Origin: Bacteroidales bacterium | GTDB taxonomy: Bacteria > Bacteroidota > Bacteroidia > Bacteroidales > UBA932 | Direction: 5' to 3' | NCBI GenBank assembly: GCA_012522855.1 | Contig: JAAYJQ010000019.1 | Location: forward strand, 1-64,000 | Length of the DNA: 64,000 nt | In this document: positions 20,256 to 29,782 of the stretch, piece by piece | How the letters are laid out: each line of letters begins with the position of its first letter | How positions within the stretch are numbered: position 1 is the stretch's first letter | Position numbers and translations under genes: made by a program | Notes under the pieces: model-generated | What the model was told of the DNA's origin: nothing | Databases searched by the model: none | The model's input: only the letters and a program-made list of their open reading frames with translations

Positions 20256-21461
20256 CTACTGAAACAACAGCGGCAGGAATTCGGTGAGATAGATCCGCCA
20301 GTTGCGCCAGATGTGTCCTCCGTCGGTCTCCATGTACGTGTACGGATAGCCGGCCTTGTCCAGTTTCGCGCGGAATTCGTTGTTCGCGTTGATCAGGAAG
20401 TCCGTCTTGCCGATTCCGATCCAGAGCAGCGCGGGCTTTTTGCTGAAATAGGTCGCGAGTTTCCCGTCCAGGTTGTCGTAGATTTCCGGATGAGCGGCTT
20501 GCCGCTCGCTCCCCGTTCCGATGGCGGCGGAGAACATGCCGGAGTAGTTGAACATGTCGGGATTGTTCATTGTGGTGTACAGGGTGTGGAAACCGCCCAT
20601 GGAAAGCCCGCAGATCGCGCGGCTCTGCTTTTTGGCGATCGTCCTGTAATGGGCGTCGATGAAGTCGACGATTTCGGGAAAGGCATGCTCGAAGGTCCCT
20701 TCCATAGTCTGGGGAAGGCTCATCGTGGGATTTACGTAGCCCATGGAATTCTCAAGCGGAGCGGCCTCCTGGGAGATGTTCCCGTTCGTGAATACGGCGA
20801 TCATCGGCTTGGCCTTGCCTTGGGCGATGAGGTTGTCCAGAATCTGGGTCGCGCGGCCCTGGGTTACCCAGGCATCTTCGTCTCCGCCGATGCCGTGGAG
20901 AATGTACACGACCGGATACCGGGTCTTGCTCTTTTCGTACCCTGCAGGGGTGTAGACGGTCAGCCGGCGGTCGAATCCTGCCGTCTTGCTGGGATACCAA
21001 ACCTTGGAAACGGTTCCGTGCGGAACCCGGTGGATGGCATACAGGTCAGCCCGGTCGCCCGGAACAAGGAGTACGCTGTACAGGGTGGAAACGTCCCGGT
21101 ACACGAACACGTTGCTCTGGTCGAGAACCCGTTTCCCGTCGACGAGGAAGCTGTAATAGTAGAGTTCAGGCTTCACGGGAGCCTCGGTCGTATATTCCCA
21201 CACACCGTTTTCCCCCTCCTTGAGGTTTACGACACCCTGCGTTTCGTAGGTGCCGCGCGGGGTTTCTATTTTTTGGGTCGGAAGGAATTCTCCGGTCAGC
21301 TGGACGCTGATCGCCTTCCGGTCTTGCAGGCGGAACGTGACGGTGCCGTCTTCGTTTATGACGGGAGATGCGGTTGATGCCGCGCCGAAGAGGGCCTGCT
21401 GGGCGAAAGCGGCGGCACACAAGAGCAGGGTGGCGGCAAGGGAAAGAAGGATCTTTTTCAT
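20256..21461 (-). CDS. CE1-type esterase, second full-length paralog
   Basis: 401 residues with signal peptide MKKILLSLAATLLLCAAAFAQ. It has the same build as the esterase at 15864: early-set beta-sandwich (about 30-130), then the esterase D-like domain. Ser287 in GLSMGGFH is the nucleophile, and GDGGHIWRNW-like sequence near the end (TDGGHIWRNW) provides the His. Sequence identity to the other copy is moderate, so this is an older duplication than the one at the left edge. The gene is convergent with the TonB receptor (62 nt between stops) and divergent from GH3-c. It probably deacylates side chains that block GH3 or GH78 action; this is inference. Confidence 0.9.
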   Translation of the reverse strand: MKKILLSLAATLLLCAAAFAQQALFGAASTASPVINEDGTVTFRLQDRKAISVQLTGEFLPTQKIETPRGTYETQGVVNLKEGENGVWEYTTEAPVKPELYYYSFLVDGKRVLDQSNVFVYRDVSTLYSVLLVPGDRADLYAIHRVPHGTVSKVWYPSKTAGFDRRLTVYTPAGYEKSKTRYPVVYILHGIGGDEDAWVTQGRATQILDNLIAQGKAKPMIAVFTNGNISQEAAPLENSMGYVNPTMSLPQTMEGTFEHAFPEIVDFIDAHYRTIAKKQSRAICGLSMGGFHTLYTTMNNPDMFNYSGMFSAAIGTGSERQAAHPEIYDNLDGKLATYFSKKPALLWIGIGKTDFLINANNEFRAKLDKAGYPYTYMETDGGHIWRNWRIYLTEFLPLLFQ

Positions 21462-21491
21462 AAAATTTATGGAGTTATTAATTGTCTTTTA

Positions 21492-21499
21492 CGAATATA
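21492..21499 (-). promoter_or_regulatory. Possible -7 element of the minus-strand esterase
   Basis: The minus strand reads TATATTCG, one base from TAnnTTTG, about 30 nt before the ATG at 21461. The TGTTCAAA repeats lie 40-70 nt upstream. The match is imperfect. Confidence 0.3.
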
Positions 21500-21538
21500 C
21501 ACATTTTCCCCTCCTTCTTCAACACAGATTTTTATCAA

Positions 21539-21573
21539 AATGTTCAAACTCTTGCCGGAATGTTCAAATCCGG
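21539..21573 (+). promoter_or_regulatory. Direct repeat of TGTTCAAA, candidate regulator site
   Basis: TGTTCAAA occurs at 21541-21548 and 21561-21568, a period of 20 bp or about two helical turns. The second lies in AATGTTCAAATCCGG; the same 12-mer AATGTTCAAATC is on the minus strand at 7440-7451. The pair ends about 24 nt before the -7 element of GH3-c, where activators normally bind. Confidence 0.4.
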
Positions 21574-21596
21574 GGGGAAATGTAAGGAATCGTTGC

Positions 21597-21604
21597 TAAC
21601 TTTG
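21597..21604 (+). promoter_or_regulatory. -7 promoter element of the GH3-c/GH78 operon
   Basis: TAACTTTG is an exact TAnnTTTG match. Transcription would begin near 21611, so of the possible starts the ATG at 21646 has a more normal leader than the one at 21619. Confidence 0.5.
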
Positions 21605-21618
21605 AATAAGAAGAAGCA

Positions 21619-23994
21619 ATGAATATGAATATTAAGAATTTAAAAATGAAAAACATCTTGAATACATCAATGCGGGTGATGCTGGCGGTCGCCCTGTTTT
21701 TGCTTGCAGCCTGCGGCCCGAAGTGGACGGAAACCCCCACCGAGAACGGGTACAACCTCATTTCCCAATCGGGCGGCCCGACGCTGGGCTATGCGCCCGA
21801 ATCCGGGGTCAAGATTTTGACCGACAAAGGGTTCGCCTTCAAGGATCTCAATCGGAACGGAGTCTTGGATGTTTACGAAGACTGGCGGAAGACAGCCGAG
21901 GAACGGGCTCAGGATCTCGCGGAACAGCTTTCTATCGAAGAAATCGCCGGTCTGATGCTCTACAGCGCCCATCAGTCCATCCCCGCCGGCGGGGGTTACG
22001 GACGGGGCGGCACCTATGACGGGAAGCCGTTCGCCGAAAGCGGGGCGCAGGCCTACGACTTGTCCGACAATCAGAAGAAGTTTCTGAAAGACGACAATCT
22101 TCGCGCCGTGCTGGTCACTTCGGTGGAAAGTCCCGAAGTGGCCGCTAAATGGAACAACAAGGTCCAGGCCTTTGTGGAAGGACTGAATCACGGGATCCCG
22201 GCGAACAACAGTTCGGATCCGCGCAACGCGACCCGGGCCGATGCGGAATTCAACGCGGGTTCCGGCGGGAAGATCTCCCTGTGGCCTTCTTCTCTCGGGC
22301 TTGCCGCGACCTTCGATCCCGATTTGGTGAAGCGGTTCGGTCTGATCGCTGCGAGGGAATACCGCGCCCTCGGCATTGCGACGGCCCTTTCTCCGCAGAT
22401 CGACCTGGCCACCGAGCCGCGATGGAGCCGTTTCAACGGCACCTTCGGAGAGGATCCTGATCTGGCCACCGACCTGGCCCGCGCCTATGTGGACGGATTC
22501 CAGACTTCTACGGGAGCCGATGAGATCGCGGACGGCTGGGGTTATGCCAGCGTCAATGCGATGATCAAGCATTGGCCAAGCGGCGGACCCGAAGAAGGGG
22601 GACGCGACGGCCATTTCAACTACGGCAAATACGCCGTGTATCCCGGCGACAACCTCCAGACCCAGATGCAGACTTTCGTGGACGGGGCCTTCAAACTGGA
22701 CGGGCCGACGGGCATGGCTTCCGCGGTGATGCCCTATTACACGATTTCCTACGGGCAGGATCCGAGCGGGAAGAACGTGGGCAACAGTTACAGCCGCTAC
22801 ATCATCACCGATTTGCTGCGTGACAAATACGGCTTTGACGGAGTGGTCTGCACGGACTGGAACATCACCAAGGACAACGCGGCGATTGAAGCTTTTGACG
22901 GAAAATGCTGGGGAGTCGAGACCCTTACGGAGGCGGAGCGCCATTACGAGGTGATCAAGGCGGGCGTAGACCAGTTCGGGGGCAACAACGACAAGGGACC
23001 CGTTTTGGAAGCCTACCGGATGTACGTCCGTGACTTCGGGGAAGAAGCGGCGAAGGAGCGTTTCGCGAAATCCGCCGAACGCCTGCTGCTGCAGAGTTTC
23101 CGTACGGGACTGTTTGAGAATGCCTATCTCGATCCCGCCAAATCCGCTGAGATCGTAGGCAACTCCGCGTATATGCAGAGCGGATTCGAAGCCCAGCTGA
23201 AATCCGTCGTCCTGCTGAAGAATCATCAGGCCGCTTTGCCGAAGTCGGGAAAACTCAAGGTGTATGTGCCCAAGCGCCACTACCCTTCATCCGCCGGCAT
23301 GTTCGGAATGGGTGCTCTCAGTGCTGAAAGATGGAACTATCCCGTGTCGAAGGAACTGGTGGAAAAATATTACGAATGGGTCGAAACCCCTGCCGAGGCC
23401 GATTTCGCTCTGGTCTTGATTCAAAGCCCGTCCGCCGGCTCCGGCTACGATGTGGCGGATCGCCGGAAAGGCGGCAACGGCTATGTCCCGATCAGCCTTC
23501 AGTACAACGACTACTCGGCCACGTACGCGCGCGAGACCTCTCTGGCCGGAGGGGATCCCAAAGAGAACTTCACGAATCGGAGTTACAAGGACAAGACCGT
23601 AAAGACCGGCAATATCAATGACATGCGTCTGGTGGTCTCCACCCGGAAGGAGATGGGCGCAAAGCCTGTGATCGTGGTCGTGGCCACCTCCAACCCCTTT
23701 GTCCCTGCGGAGATCGAACCGTATGCGGATGCGATTCTGCTTGCCATGGGCGTCCAGAACCAGGCTGTCCTTGATCTGGTCAGCGGCAAGGCGGAGCCGA
23801 GCGGCCTTCTTCCGATGCAGATGCCGGCCGACATGCGGACGGTCGAGGAACAGTTTGAAGACGTCCCTCGCGACATGAAATGCTACCGGGATGCCGACGG
23901 CAACACCTACGACTTCGCCTTCGGTCTGAACTGGAAGGGAGTTATCCAAGATGAAAGAGTAACAAAGTATGGTGATCGCGGGGAGACGGAATAA
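21619..23994 (+). CDS. GH3 glycoside hydrolase lipoprotein (GH3-c)
   Basis: 791 residues from ATG 21619; ATG 21646 (782 residues) fits the promoter better and keeps the whole lipoprotein signal (LFLLAAC). The mature N-terminus has an EF-hand-like DLNRNGVLDVYEDW, typical of one GH3 subgroup. The catalytic domain follows, with an IKHWPSGGPEEGGRDGH stretch and the nucleophile Asp413 in VVCTDWNI. The second domain (about 540-760) is present; I do not see the EGSDR-type acid/base motif of GH3-a, as is usual for this subgroup. It represents a third GH3 type in 24 kb. GH78 starts 28 nt downstream, so the two are probably cotranscribed. Substrate: a beta-glucoside or related linkage, not further defined. 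Confidence 0.9.
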   Translation: MNMNIKNLKMKNILNTSMRVMLAVALFLLAACGPKWTETPTENGYNLISQSGGPTLGYAPESGVKILTDKGFAFKDLNRNGVLDVYEDWRKTAEERAQDLAEQLSIEEIAGLMLYSAHQSIPAGGGYGRGGTYDGKPFAESGAQAYDLSDNQKKFLKDDNLRAVLVTSVESPEVAAKWNNKVQAFVEGLNHGIPANNSSDPRNATRADAEFNAGSGGKISLWPSSLGLAATFDPDLVKRFGLIAAREYRALGIATALSPQIDLATEPRWSRFNGTFGEDPDLATDLARAYVDGFQTSTGADEIADGWGYASVNAMIKHWPSGGPEEGGRDGHFNYGKYAVYPGDNLQTQMQTFVDGAFKLDGPTGMASAVMPYYTISYGQDPSGKNVGNSYSRYIITDLLRDKYGFDGVVCTDWNITKDNAAIEAFDGKCWGVETLTEAERHYEVIKAGVDQFGGNNDKGPVLEAYRMYVRDFGEEAAKERFAKSAERLLLQSFRTGLFENAYLDPAKSAEIVGNSAYMQSGFEAQLKSVVLLKNHQAALPKSGKLKVYVPKRHYPSSAGMFGMGALSAERWNYPVSKELVEKYYEWVETPAEADFALVLIQSPSAGSGYDVADRRKGGNGYVPISLQYNDYSATYARETSLAGGDPKENFTNRSYKDKTVKTGNINDMRLVVSTRKEMGAKPVIVVVATSNPFVPAEIEPYADAILLAMGVQNQAVLDLVSGKAEPSGLLPMQMPADMRTVEEQFEDVPRDMKCYRDADGNTYDFAFGLNWKGVIQDERVTKYGDRGETE

Positions 23995-24022
23995 TTTGAA
24001 ATGATTTTCATATCTTGCTTGC

Positions 24023-27000
24023 ATGAATAAAACGATAACTCTTTTTTGCACATTGCTGTTCACGTTGGTGGGCAGCAATGTTGCGTTGGCGGGCCAAGCG
24101 ACCTCCATCCGGGACGTGCGCGTTCAGAACAGTGATTCTCCCATCTCTGTCGAGGACAGGCACCCTTTGATCAGTTGGAAGATGGTTTCTCCCGTCCGTG
24201 GCCAGAAGCAGACGGCCTATCGGATTTCGGTCATCCGCGACAGCGACGGAAGCGAACTCTGGAACACCGGTAAAATCGAAAGCGACCGATCGGTGGGCAT
24301 CCCGTACCAGGGGGTAGGGCTGCAACCCGAGAAATCCTACACCGTGAATGTGTCCGTCTGGGACAAGGACGGAGACCGCTACGATGAAACCACCCGCTTT
24401 GAAACGGGCATCATGAATCCCCGCATTTCCGCTTGGAACGGTGCGGACTGGATCGGTTCGCGGCAGCTGAAGCTCGACGCTGCCTCCCAGTGCCTCTTCG
24501 AGATCAATACGAATTTCCGGATCCGGAAGGGAAACGTCGCCTCACTGATTCTGGGGGCAGACGATTTCCGTCTGAAGAACGCGTTCCTGAACGACTATGC
24601 GATGGCCGCCGGAGAAAACTACATCAAGGTCGAGATCGATTTTTCCGCCAAGGAGTTTCGTATTTACCGGGTCGGCTATTTTCCGGAGGACAAGGCGGGA
24701 ACTCCGTTCATTACGGTGAACAAGGCGGCTTACCCCGAGTCCAATCTGGACGAGGTTTTCTCCGCGAAAGCGAAGGACGAGGTGCATTCCCTGAACATCC
24801 AGGTTGAAGCCAGCAACATCAGCTTCATCTTGGACGGAAAGGATGTCATCAGCGTGCCTGCTCGGATGCGTTTCCCCGTCGGCTTCTCGGTCGGTATGAC
24901 GGGCGGCGGCAGACGCCTGGCCTCCAACTTTACACTCAGCAAATTCGGAAGCGGAGGTGATTTTCCGTCCTTCCCGAACCTCAATTCAGTCGGATTCGCC
25001 GCTGTCCCGGGCTCGGAAGTGGTGTTCACTGAATATGAAATCCGCAATGCGGGACAAAGTGTCGACAAGGTGGTCTTCTCTTCTAAACGAGGACCCGGTT
25101 ACGCGATATTCTCCGGTCTTCCCGGAGTGTCCGTCAGCGGAGAGAGCATTCTTGTCTCCAATACCGGTTCCAAAGAAATCTATGGCTATGCCGATCCCAG
25201 TTACGGGGCGGAGACTCTGCTGCGGACGGAATTCTCGACCGCCGACGGAAAGACCGTCAAGTCCGCCAAGCTCTATGCTTCCGCCATGGGCGTGTACAAC
25301 CTGTTTCTGAACGGAAAAAAGGTAGGGGACTTCTGGTTCGCGCCCGGTGACAGCCAGTACCGCGAGACCATGTCCTACCAGGCCTACGACGTGACCGGCC
25401 TTTTGAAGGCGGGACCGAATGCCTTGGGAGCCTCGTTGGCTTCCGGCTGGTACACCGGCTACCAGACCTACACCGTCAGCAACTACAACTTTTTCGGAGA
25501 CTACGAGGCCCTTCTCGCCAGACTCGTCGTTACCTACGAAGACGGCAGCAAGGAGATATTCATCTCCGATCCCGCGACGTGGAAAGCGTTCAAGGACGGC
25601 CCGATTCGCAACGGCAGTTTCTTCCAGGGAGAACGGTATGACGCGTCCAAGGAAGCGGCGATCGCGGGTTGGACGGAAGCCGGCTACGATGATTCCGCTT
25701 GGGCGGAAGCCGAACGGATCGAGCGGCGCGACTGGATCGATTTCGACCTCGTGGCTCGCTATGATGAGGTTGTTCGCCACCGCGAGACGCTCACAGCGAA
25801 GAATCTGATGCCCGTGCACAGCGCCGACGGTCACACCTACATCTACAACATGGGCGTGAACATGGTCGGCGTCCCTTCCGTGACCATTCCCGCCGGATGG
25901 CTCAAGAAGGGAGATGAAGTGGTGATGGTCTATGCCGAACAGGTCTATCCCGGTCTCAAGGGAGACAAGAAGGAACACATCGACCGCTTCGGCAGGAAGG
26001 GCCGCAACGTGGCCGGCCACCTGCTGCAGGAAACCAATCGCGCCGCTATGAACGCGGACATATTCATTGCGGACGGCTCCGATGAAGTCACGATCCAGCC
26101 TTCCACGACCTATCGCGGCTACCAGTATATCCAGATCACCCTTCCGTCACACGTCGGCGCCCTGCCGCTCGAGAACGTGAAAGGACTGGTGCTGTCCTCG
26201 TCCGAGATTCCGACCGGCCGATACGTAGCGACCACGTCCGACGGAAAAACGGGTACGCTGGTGAACCAGCTCTTCAAGAATATCCAGCGGAGCCAGTTGG
26301 GCAACTTTTTCACCATCCCGACCGACTGTCCGCAGCGCAACGAGCGCATGGGTTGGACGGGTGACGCGCAGGCCTATACCCGTACCGGCATCTACAACGC
26401 CAACACGCAGAACTTCTACCGCCAGTGGATGGTGGCCCTGCGTGCCGACCAGGGCATCGGAAGCGATACGGAAGTGCCCGGCGGCATCGGCAGCACCGTT
26501 CCGACCTACAACCGGACGGACGACCCGACCTTCGCCACCGGCACCACCTGGGCGGCTGCTGTCTGCCAGGTTCCTTGGCAAATGTACATCCAGTACGGTG
26601 ACACCCAGATCATCGAGGAGAACATGGAAACCATGATGGATTGGCTCAACGGAATGGCTTTCTACAAGGAAAGCGAGGAACATCCCTATCTTTCCTCGAA
26701 AGCGGCCGGACTGGCCGATTGGCTGGCGCTGGACAGCCGGACACCTTCCGACATCGTGAACAACGCCATCTACATCCATATGATGGAAGTGACGGCGATT
26801 ATGGCCGAGGCCATCGGTCGGGACGACTATGCGGCGACGCTGCGCGAGCGCCATGCAAAAGCCAAAGCGGACTGGAACAGCGCCTATGTCAATCCGTCCA
26901 ACGGAAAGACGCGCGACCTGTCCGGACGAACCGTTCACACCCAGGCTTCTTATGCCACACCGCTGAATTTCAACGTATTCAGTGATGAGAATAAGCCCAA

Positions 27001-27793
27001 GGCGGAAGCCTGGCTGGCTCAACTGGCCGCCAATCCCTCCCTCAGCGGTCCGACGGCGGAAGAGAAAGAGGCGGAAAAGGATCTCGCTCCCGCCCGACAG
27101 GGGTACGCCTTCTTCCTCGCGCCCGGTGGTTCCGATACGGACAATGTGTTCAAGCCCTACACCATCACGACCGGATTCTCGGGCACCCCGAACATCCTTC
27201 CGGCCCTGACCCGCGGCGGCTACACCGAAGAAGCGTTTAAGATGTTCACCTGCACGGATTTCGCCTCATGGCTTTATCCGGTGACGAAGGGAGCCACCTC
27301 GATTTGGGAGCGTTGGAATTCCTACGACAACGCTTTCTCCGACCCCTCTTCGAACAACATGAATTCCTTCAATCATTTCGCCTTGGGAGCGGTCGGGCAA
27401 TGGATGTATGAATACCAACTCGGTATCACGACCGACCATCTGAACGGAGAGGCCGGTTACAAGCATTTCGTGTTGCAGCCTGCGGCCGGCGCGAACTACA
27501 CCTCTCTCGACGGCAGTTATGAGTCCAACTACGGCACCATCCGGAGCGCCTGGAAGGCCGACGGAAAGGGAACGATGACTTCCTACGAGGCAACGGTTCC
27601 GGCCAACACCTCCGCCACGCTGTACCTGCCCGTCGGGGACGGTGTCCTCCGGGGCGAAAGCCGCGACGGAGCCGCGTTCAAGGAAATCACGATACGAAAC
27701 AATCGGCGCGTCGCCGCGTATGAACTTTCCTCCGGAACGCACGCGTTTTCGATTTCTGCCGGTGGCGTGAGCGTCCTCTCATATACTAATTGA
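24023..27793 (+). CDS. GH78 alpha-L-rhamnosidase
   Basis: 1256 residues with signal peptide (MNKTITLFCTLLFTLVGSNVALA). Domains in order: Fn3-like N-terminal domain (about 25-135); an extra beta-sandwich insertion (about 150-310) that looks like a laminin-G/CBM-type domain; the rhamnosidase N-terminal domain (about 390-560, GVYNLFLNGKKVGDFWFAPG); the (alpha/alpha)6 catalytic barrel; a C-terminal beta-domain. The catalytic region has TDCPQRNERMGWTGD, with Glu774 and Asp781 as conserved acidic residues, and SIWERWNSYD with Glu1096, the likely general base. The enzyme releases alpha-L-rhamnose from pectic rhamnogalacturonan, arabinogalactan side chains or glycosides. It is cotranscribed with GH3-c, and its 3' end overlaps the convergent GH20 gene by 8 bp. 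Confidence 0.93.
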   Translation: MNKTITLFCTLLFTLVGSNVALAGQATSIRDVRVQNSDSPISVEDRHPLISWKMVSPVRGQKQTAYRISVIRDSDGSELWNTGKIESDRSVGIPYQGVGLQPEKSYTVNVSVWDKDGDRYDETTRFETGIMNPRISAWNGADWIGSRQLKLDAASQCLFEINTNFRIRKGNVASLILGADDFRLKNAFLNDYAMAAGENYIKVEIDFSAKEFRIYRVGYFPEDKAGTPFITVNKAAYPESNLDEVFSAKAKDEVHSLNIQVEASNISFILDGKDVISVPARMRFPVGFSVGMTGGGRRLASNFTLSKFGSGGDFPSFPNLNSVGFAAVPGSEVVFTEYEIRNAGQSVDKVVFSSKRGPGYAIFSGLPGVSVSGESILVSNTGSKEIYGYADPSYGAETLLRTEFSTADGKTVKSAKLYASAMGVYNLFLNGKKVGDFWFAPGDSQYRETMSYQAYDVTGLLKAGPNALGASLASGWYTGYQTYTVSNYNFFGDYEALLARLVVTYEDGSKEIFISDPATWKAFKDGPIRNGSFFQGERYDASKEAAIAGWTEAGYDDSAWAEAERIERRDWIDFDLVARYDEVVRHRETLTAKNLMPVHSADGHTYIYNMGVNMVGVPSVTIPAGWLKKGDEVVMVYAEQVYPGLKGDKKEHIDRFGRKGRNVAGHLLQETNRAAMNADIFIADGSDEVTIQPSTTYRGYQYIQITLPSHVGALPLENVKGLVLSSSEIPTGRYVATTSDGKTGTLVNQLFKNIQRSQLGNFFTIPTDCPQRNERMGWTGDAQAYTRTGIYNANTQNFYRQWMVALRADQGIGSDTEVPGGIGSTVPTYNRTDDPTFATGTTWAAAVCQVPWQMYIQYGDTQIIEENMETMMDWLNGMAFYKESEEHPYLSSKAAGLADWLALDSRTPSDIVNNAIYIHMMEVTAIMAEAIGRDDYAATLRERHAKAKADWNSAYVNPSNGKTRDLSGRTVHTQASYATPLNFNVFSDENKPKAEAWLAQLAANPSLSGPTAEEKEAEKDLAPARQGYAFFLAPGGSDTDNVFKPYTITTGFSGTPNILPALTRGGYTEEAFKMFTCTDFASWLYPVTKGATSIWERWNSYDNAFSDPSSNNMNSFNHFALGAVGQWMYEYQLGITTDHLNGEAGYKHFVLQPAAGANYTSLDGSYESNYGTIRSAWKADGKGTMTSYEATVPANTSATLYLPVGDGVLRGESRDGAAFKEITIRNNRRVAAYELSSGTHAFSISAGGVSVLSYTN

Positions 27794-29765
27794 TGATGAT
27801 TTCGTCCGTAAACATATAGGCGGACAAACCTCCGCTTTTCTTCCTAGCCAAGACCCGGACATATCTCGCTTCCTCATTCACGTTGACTCTGATCGGAAAA
27901 TAGACCATGGACGCCTCTTGCTCGTAGACCTCGCTCATGGATTTTCCCGCGGCGCGGAAATTCATACCATCGTCGGAAACGAACACTTCGATTGATTCCG
28001 GGACGGCGATCCACACGGACCGGTTGCCCATGAAGGTGGCTTCAACAGAATGAATGGGCTTGGATGAACCGAGGTCAAGGGTTACATCCATGTCAGCGTC
28101 GAAACCATTCCAGCGGGAAGTCTCGAAACTCCAGCCGCCCAAAAGGCCGTCCGCAAGGACGCTGTTCCCGCTTCCGGGGAACCTTGAGCAGAAGGCCTTG
28201 TTGTATTTCACTTGGGCGCCTACTGCGAGGTGCTGAACAGGCGTGAAGAATTTCGGACGCTCTCCGATTTCTTCCGAAAGGTCGAAGTATGTATATTCCT
28301 TGAGCTTGTTGCTGCAGAAAAGTTGCGCGCGACGTCGGAAGTCGCTCAGATTCCTGTCCGCGCTGCTCCATCCGACCTCTGCCACGGCAAGGGCGCGCGG
28401 ATAGAGCAGATACTCTGCCCTTGATGGTGAATCCACGTGTTCCGTCCACAGATTGCCTTGCACTCCGAGCACGTGACAGGTGTCCTGATCCGCCACGCCT
28501 TCCAGCGGCTCGTAGGTATAAACCGAATCAATGGGAAGATAGGACCCCATCGGACTTTGCTCCTTCATGGGGGCATCCTGGACATAGTCCAGATAGTATT
28601 TCGTGTTCGGACTCATGACCACGTCACGGCCGCTTGCAGCGATTTTCGGGCCTATCGCCGTACCGTTCCAGGCCGTCATGGTAAGATCTTTCGGAGCATC
28701 CTCTTCCACAGACTCATTCCAGCCTATGGCCTTTCTGCCTTTGGACTTCACATAGTCAACCACGATGTGCTCGAAATAGTTTTGAAGTTCTTTTCCATTC
28801 TTCAGCCCTTCCCGTTGCATGACTGCCTGGCATCGCGGGCAGGCCTCCCAAGGCGCGGTATTGGCCTCATCCCCGCCGATATGGATGTATTGTGACGGGA
28901 ATATGTCAACGAGCGCGTCGATCAACTTCTTTACAAACGCATAGGTCTCGGGATTGCCGAGGCATAGTTCATGGGTTTCCATCCGCGGTGTCCCGTCCGG
29001 GTTCAGACAGCGGAGGTTGGGATAGGTGATGAGAACAGGGTCGGAATGGCCGGGGAAGTCAACCTCCGGAACCAGGGTGATGTGACGCTCCGCGGCATAG
29101 GCCACCAGATCGCGCATATCCTTCTCGGAAAGGTATCCCCCGGTAGCAATCGGATTGCCCTCTGTGGCATACTTGTAGCCCTGATTGCCCCATTCTTTCC
29201 ACGAGTTTCCCAATCTCCATGCCGAGGTTGAGATCAGGTCCGACATGGATTCAGCGCCGAATCTCCAGCCGCCGTCATCAGTCAGATGAATGTGCATGAC
29301 ATTCATCTTGAGACTTGCCATGACATCCATCTGACGCTTCAGGAATTCCGGGGAGAGGAAGAAGCGCGAGATATCGACCAAGATTCCGCGCCAACGGAAT
29401 CTGGGATAATCAAGGATCGTGCAGCAAACGACGTTTCCGGTACTGTCCGTCATCTGGGAAAAGGTCTGTTTCGCATAGAAGATCCCTTCCTCGGTGGCGG
29501 AACGGATGAGCACTTTGTCGCGTCTGACTTCAAGCCGGTATGCTCCTTTTCTGCTGAAATCGGGCAATCCGTCCGGAAGTTCCTGTACGTTCTTCTTTGA
29601 AATGACGAATCGCGGACCATCCGCGGGGATTGTATAGACTCCTTCCGAAACGCTGTATTCTTGTGGAGCCGGCACCAGATCGGCGGGATTGCCTTGGGAA
29701 TACAGATGGATGGAGGCCGTAAGCAATGAAATTACGCCCGCAATGGTTTTATGAAGATGGCTCAT
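27786..29765 (-). CDS. GH20 beta-N-acetylhexosaminidase
   Basis: 659 residues with signal peptide (MSHLHKTIAGVISLLTASIHLYSQ) and no lipobox. An N-terminal GH20b domain (about 30-135) precedes the catalytic barrel with ILVDISRFFLSPEFLKRQMD, HIHLTDDGGWR and the catalytic pair Asp299-Glu300 in HIGGDEAN. The C-terminal about 130 residues look like an F5/8-type (discoidin-like) domain. GH20 uses substrate-assisted catalysis to remove terminal beta-GlcNAc or beta-GalNAc. It is the last gene of a minus-strand operon, 17 nt after the DUF4091 gene; a HexNAc-containing substrate for this operon follows. The 3' end overlaps GH78 by 8 bp with no terminator between. Confidence 0.92.
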   Translation of the reverse strand: MSHLHKTIAGVISLLTASIHLYSQGNPADLVPAPQEYSVSEGVYTIPADGPRFVISKKNVQELPDGLPDFSRKGAYRLEVRRDKVLIRSATEEGIFYAKQTFSQMTDSTGNVVCCTILDYPRFRWRGILVDISRFFLSPEFLKRQMDVMASLKMNVMHIHLTDDGGWRFGAESMSDLISTSAWRLGNSWKEWGNQGYKYATEGNPIATGGYLSEKDMRDLVAYAAERHITLVPEVDFPGHSDPVLITYPNLRCLNPDGTPRMETHELCLGNPETYAFVKKLIDALVDIFPSQYIHIGGDEANTAPWEACPRCQAVMQREGLKNGKELQNYFEHIVVDYVKSKGRKAIGWNESVEEDAPKDLTMTAWNGTAIGPKIAASGRDVVMSPNTKYYLDYVQDAPMKEQSPMGSYLPIDSVYTYEPLEGVADQDTCHVLGVQGNLWTEHVDSPSRAEYLLYPRALAVAEVGWSSADRNLSDFRRRAQLFCSNKLKEYTYFDLSEEIGERPKFFTPVQHLAVGAQVKYNKAFCSRFPGSGNSVLADGLLGGWSFETSRWNGFDADMDVTLDLGSSKPIHSVEATFMGNRSVWIAVPESIEVFVSDDGMNFRAAGKSMSEVYEQEASMVYFPIRVNVNEEARYVRVLARKKSGGLSAYMFTDEIIIN

Positions 29766-29782
29766 GAGTCGTTGATGATAAC

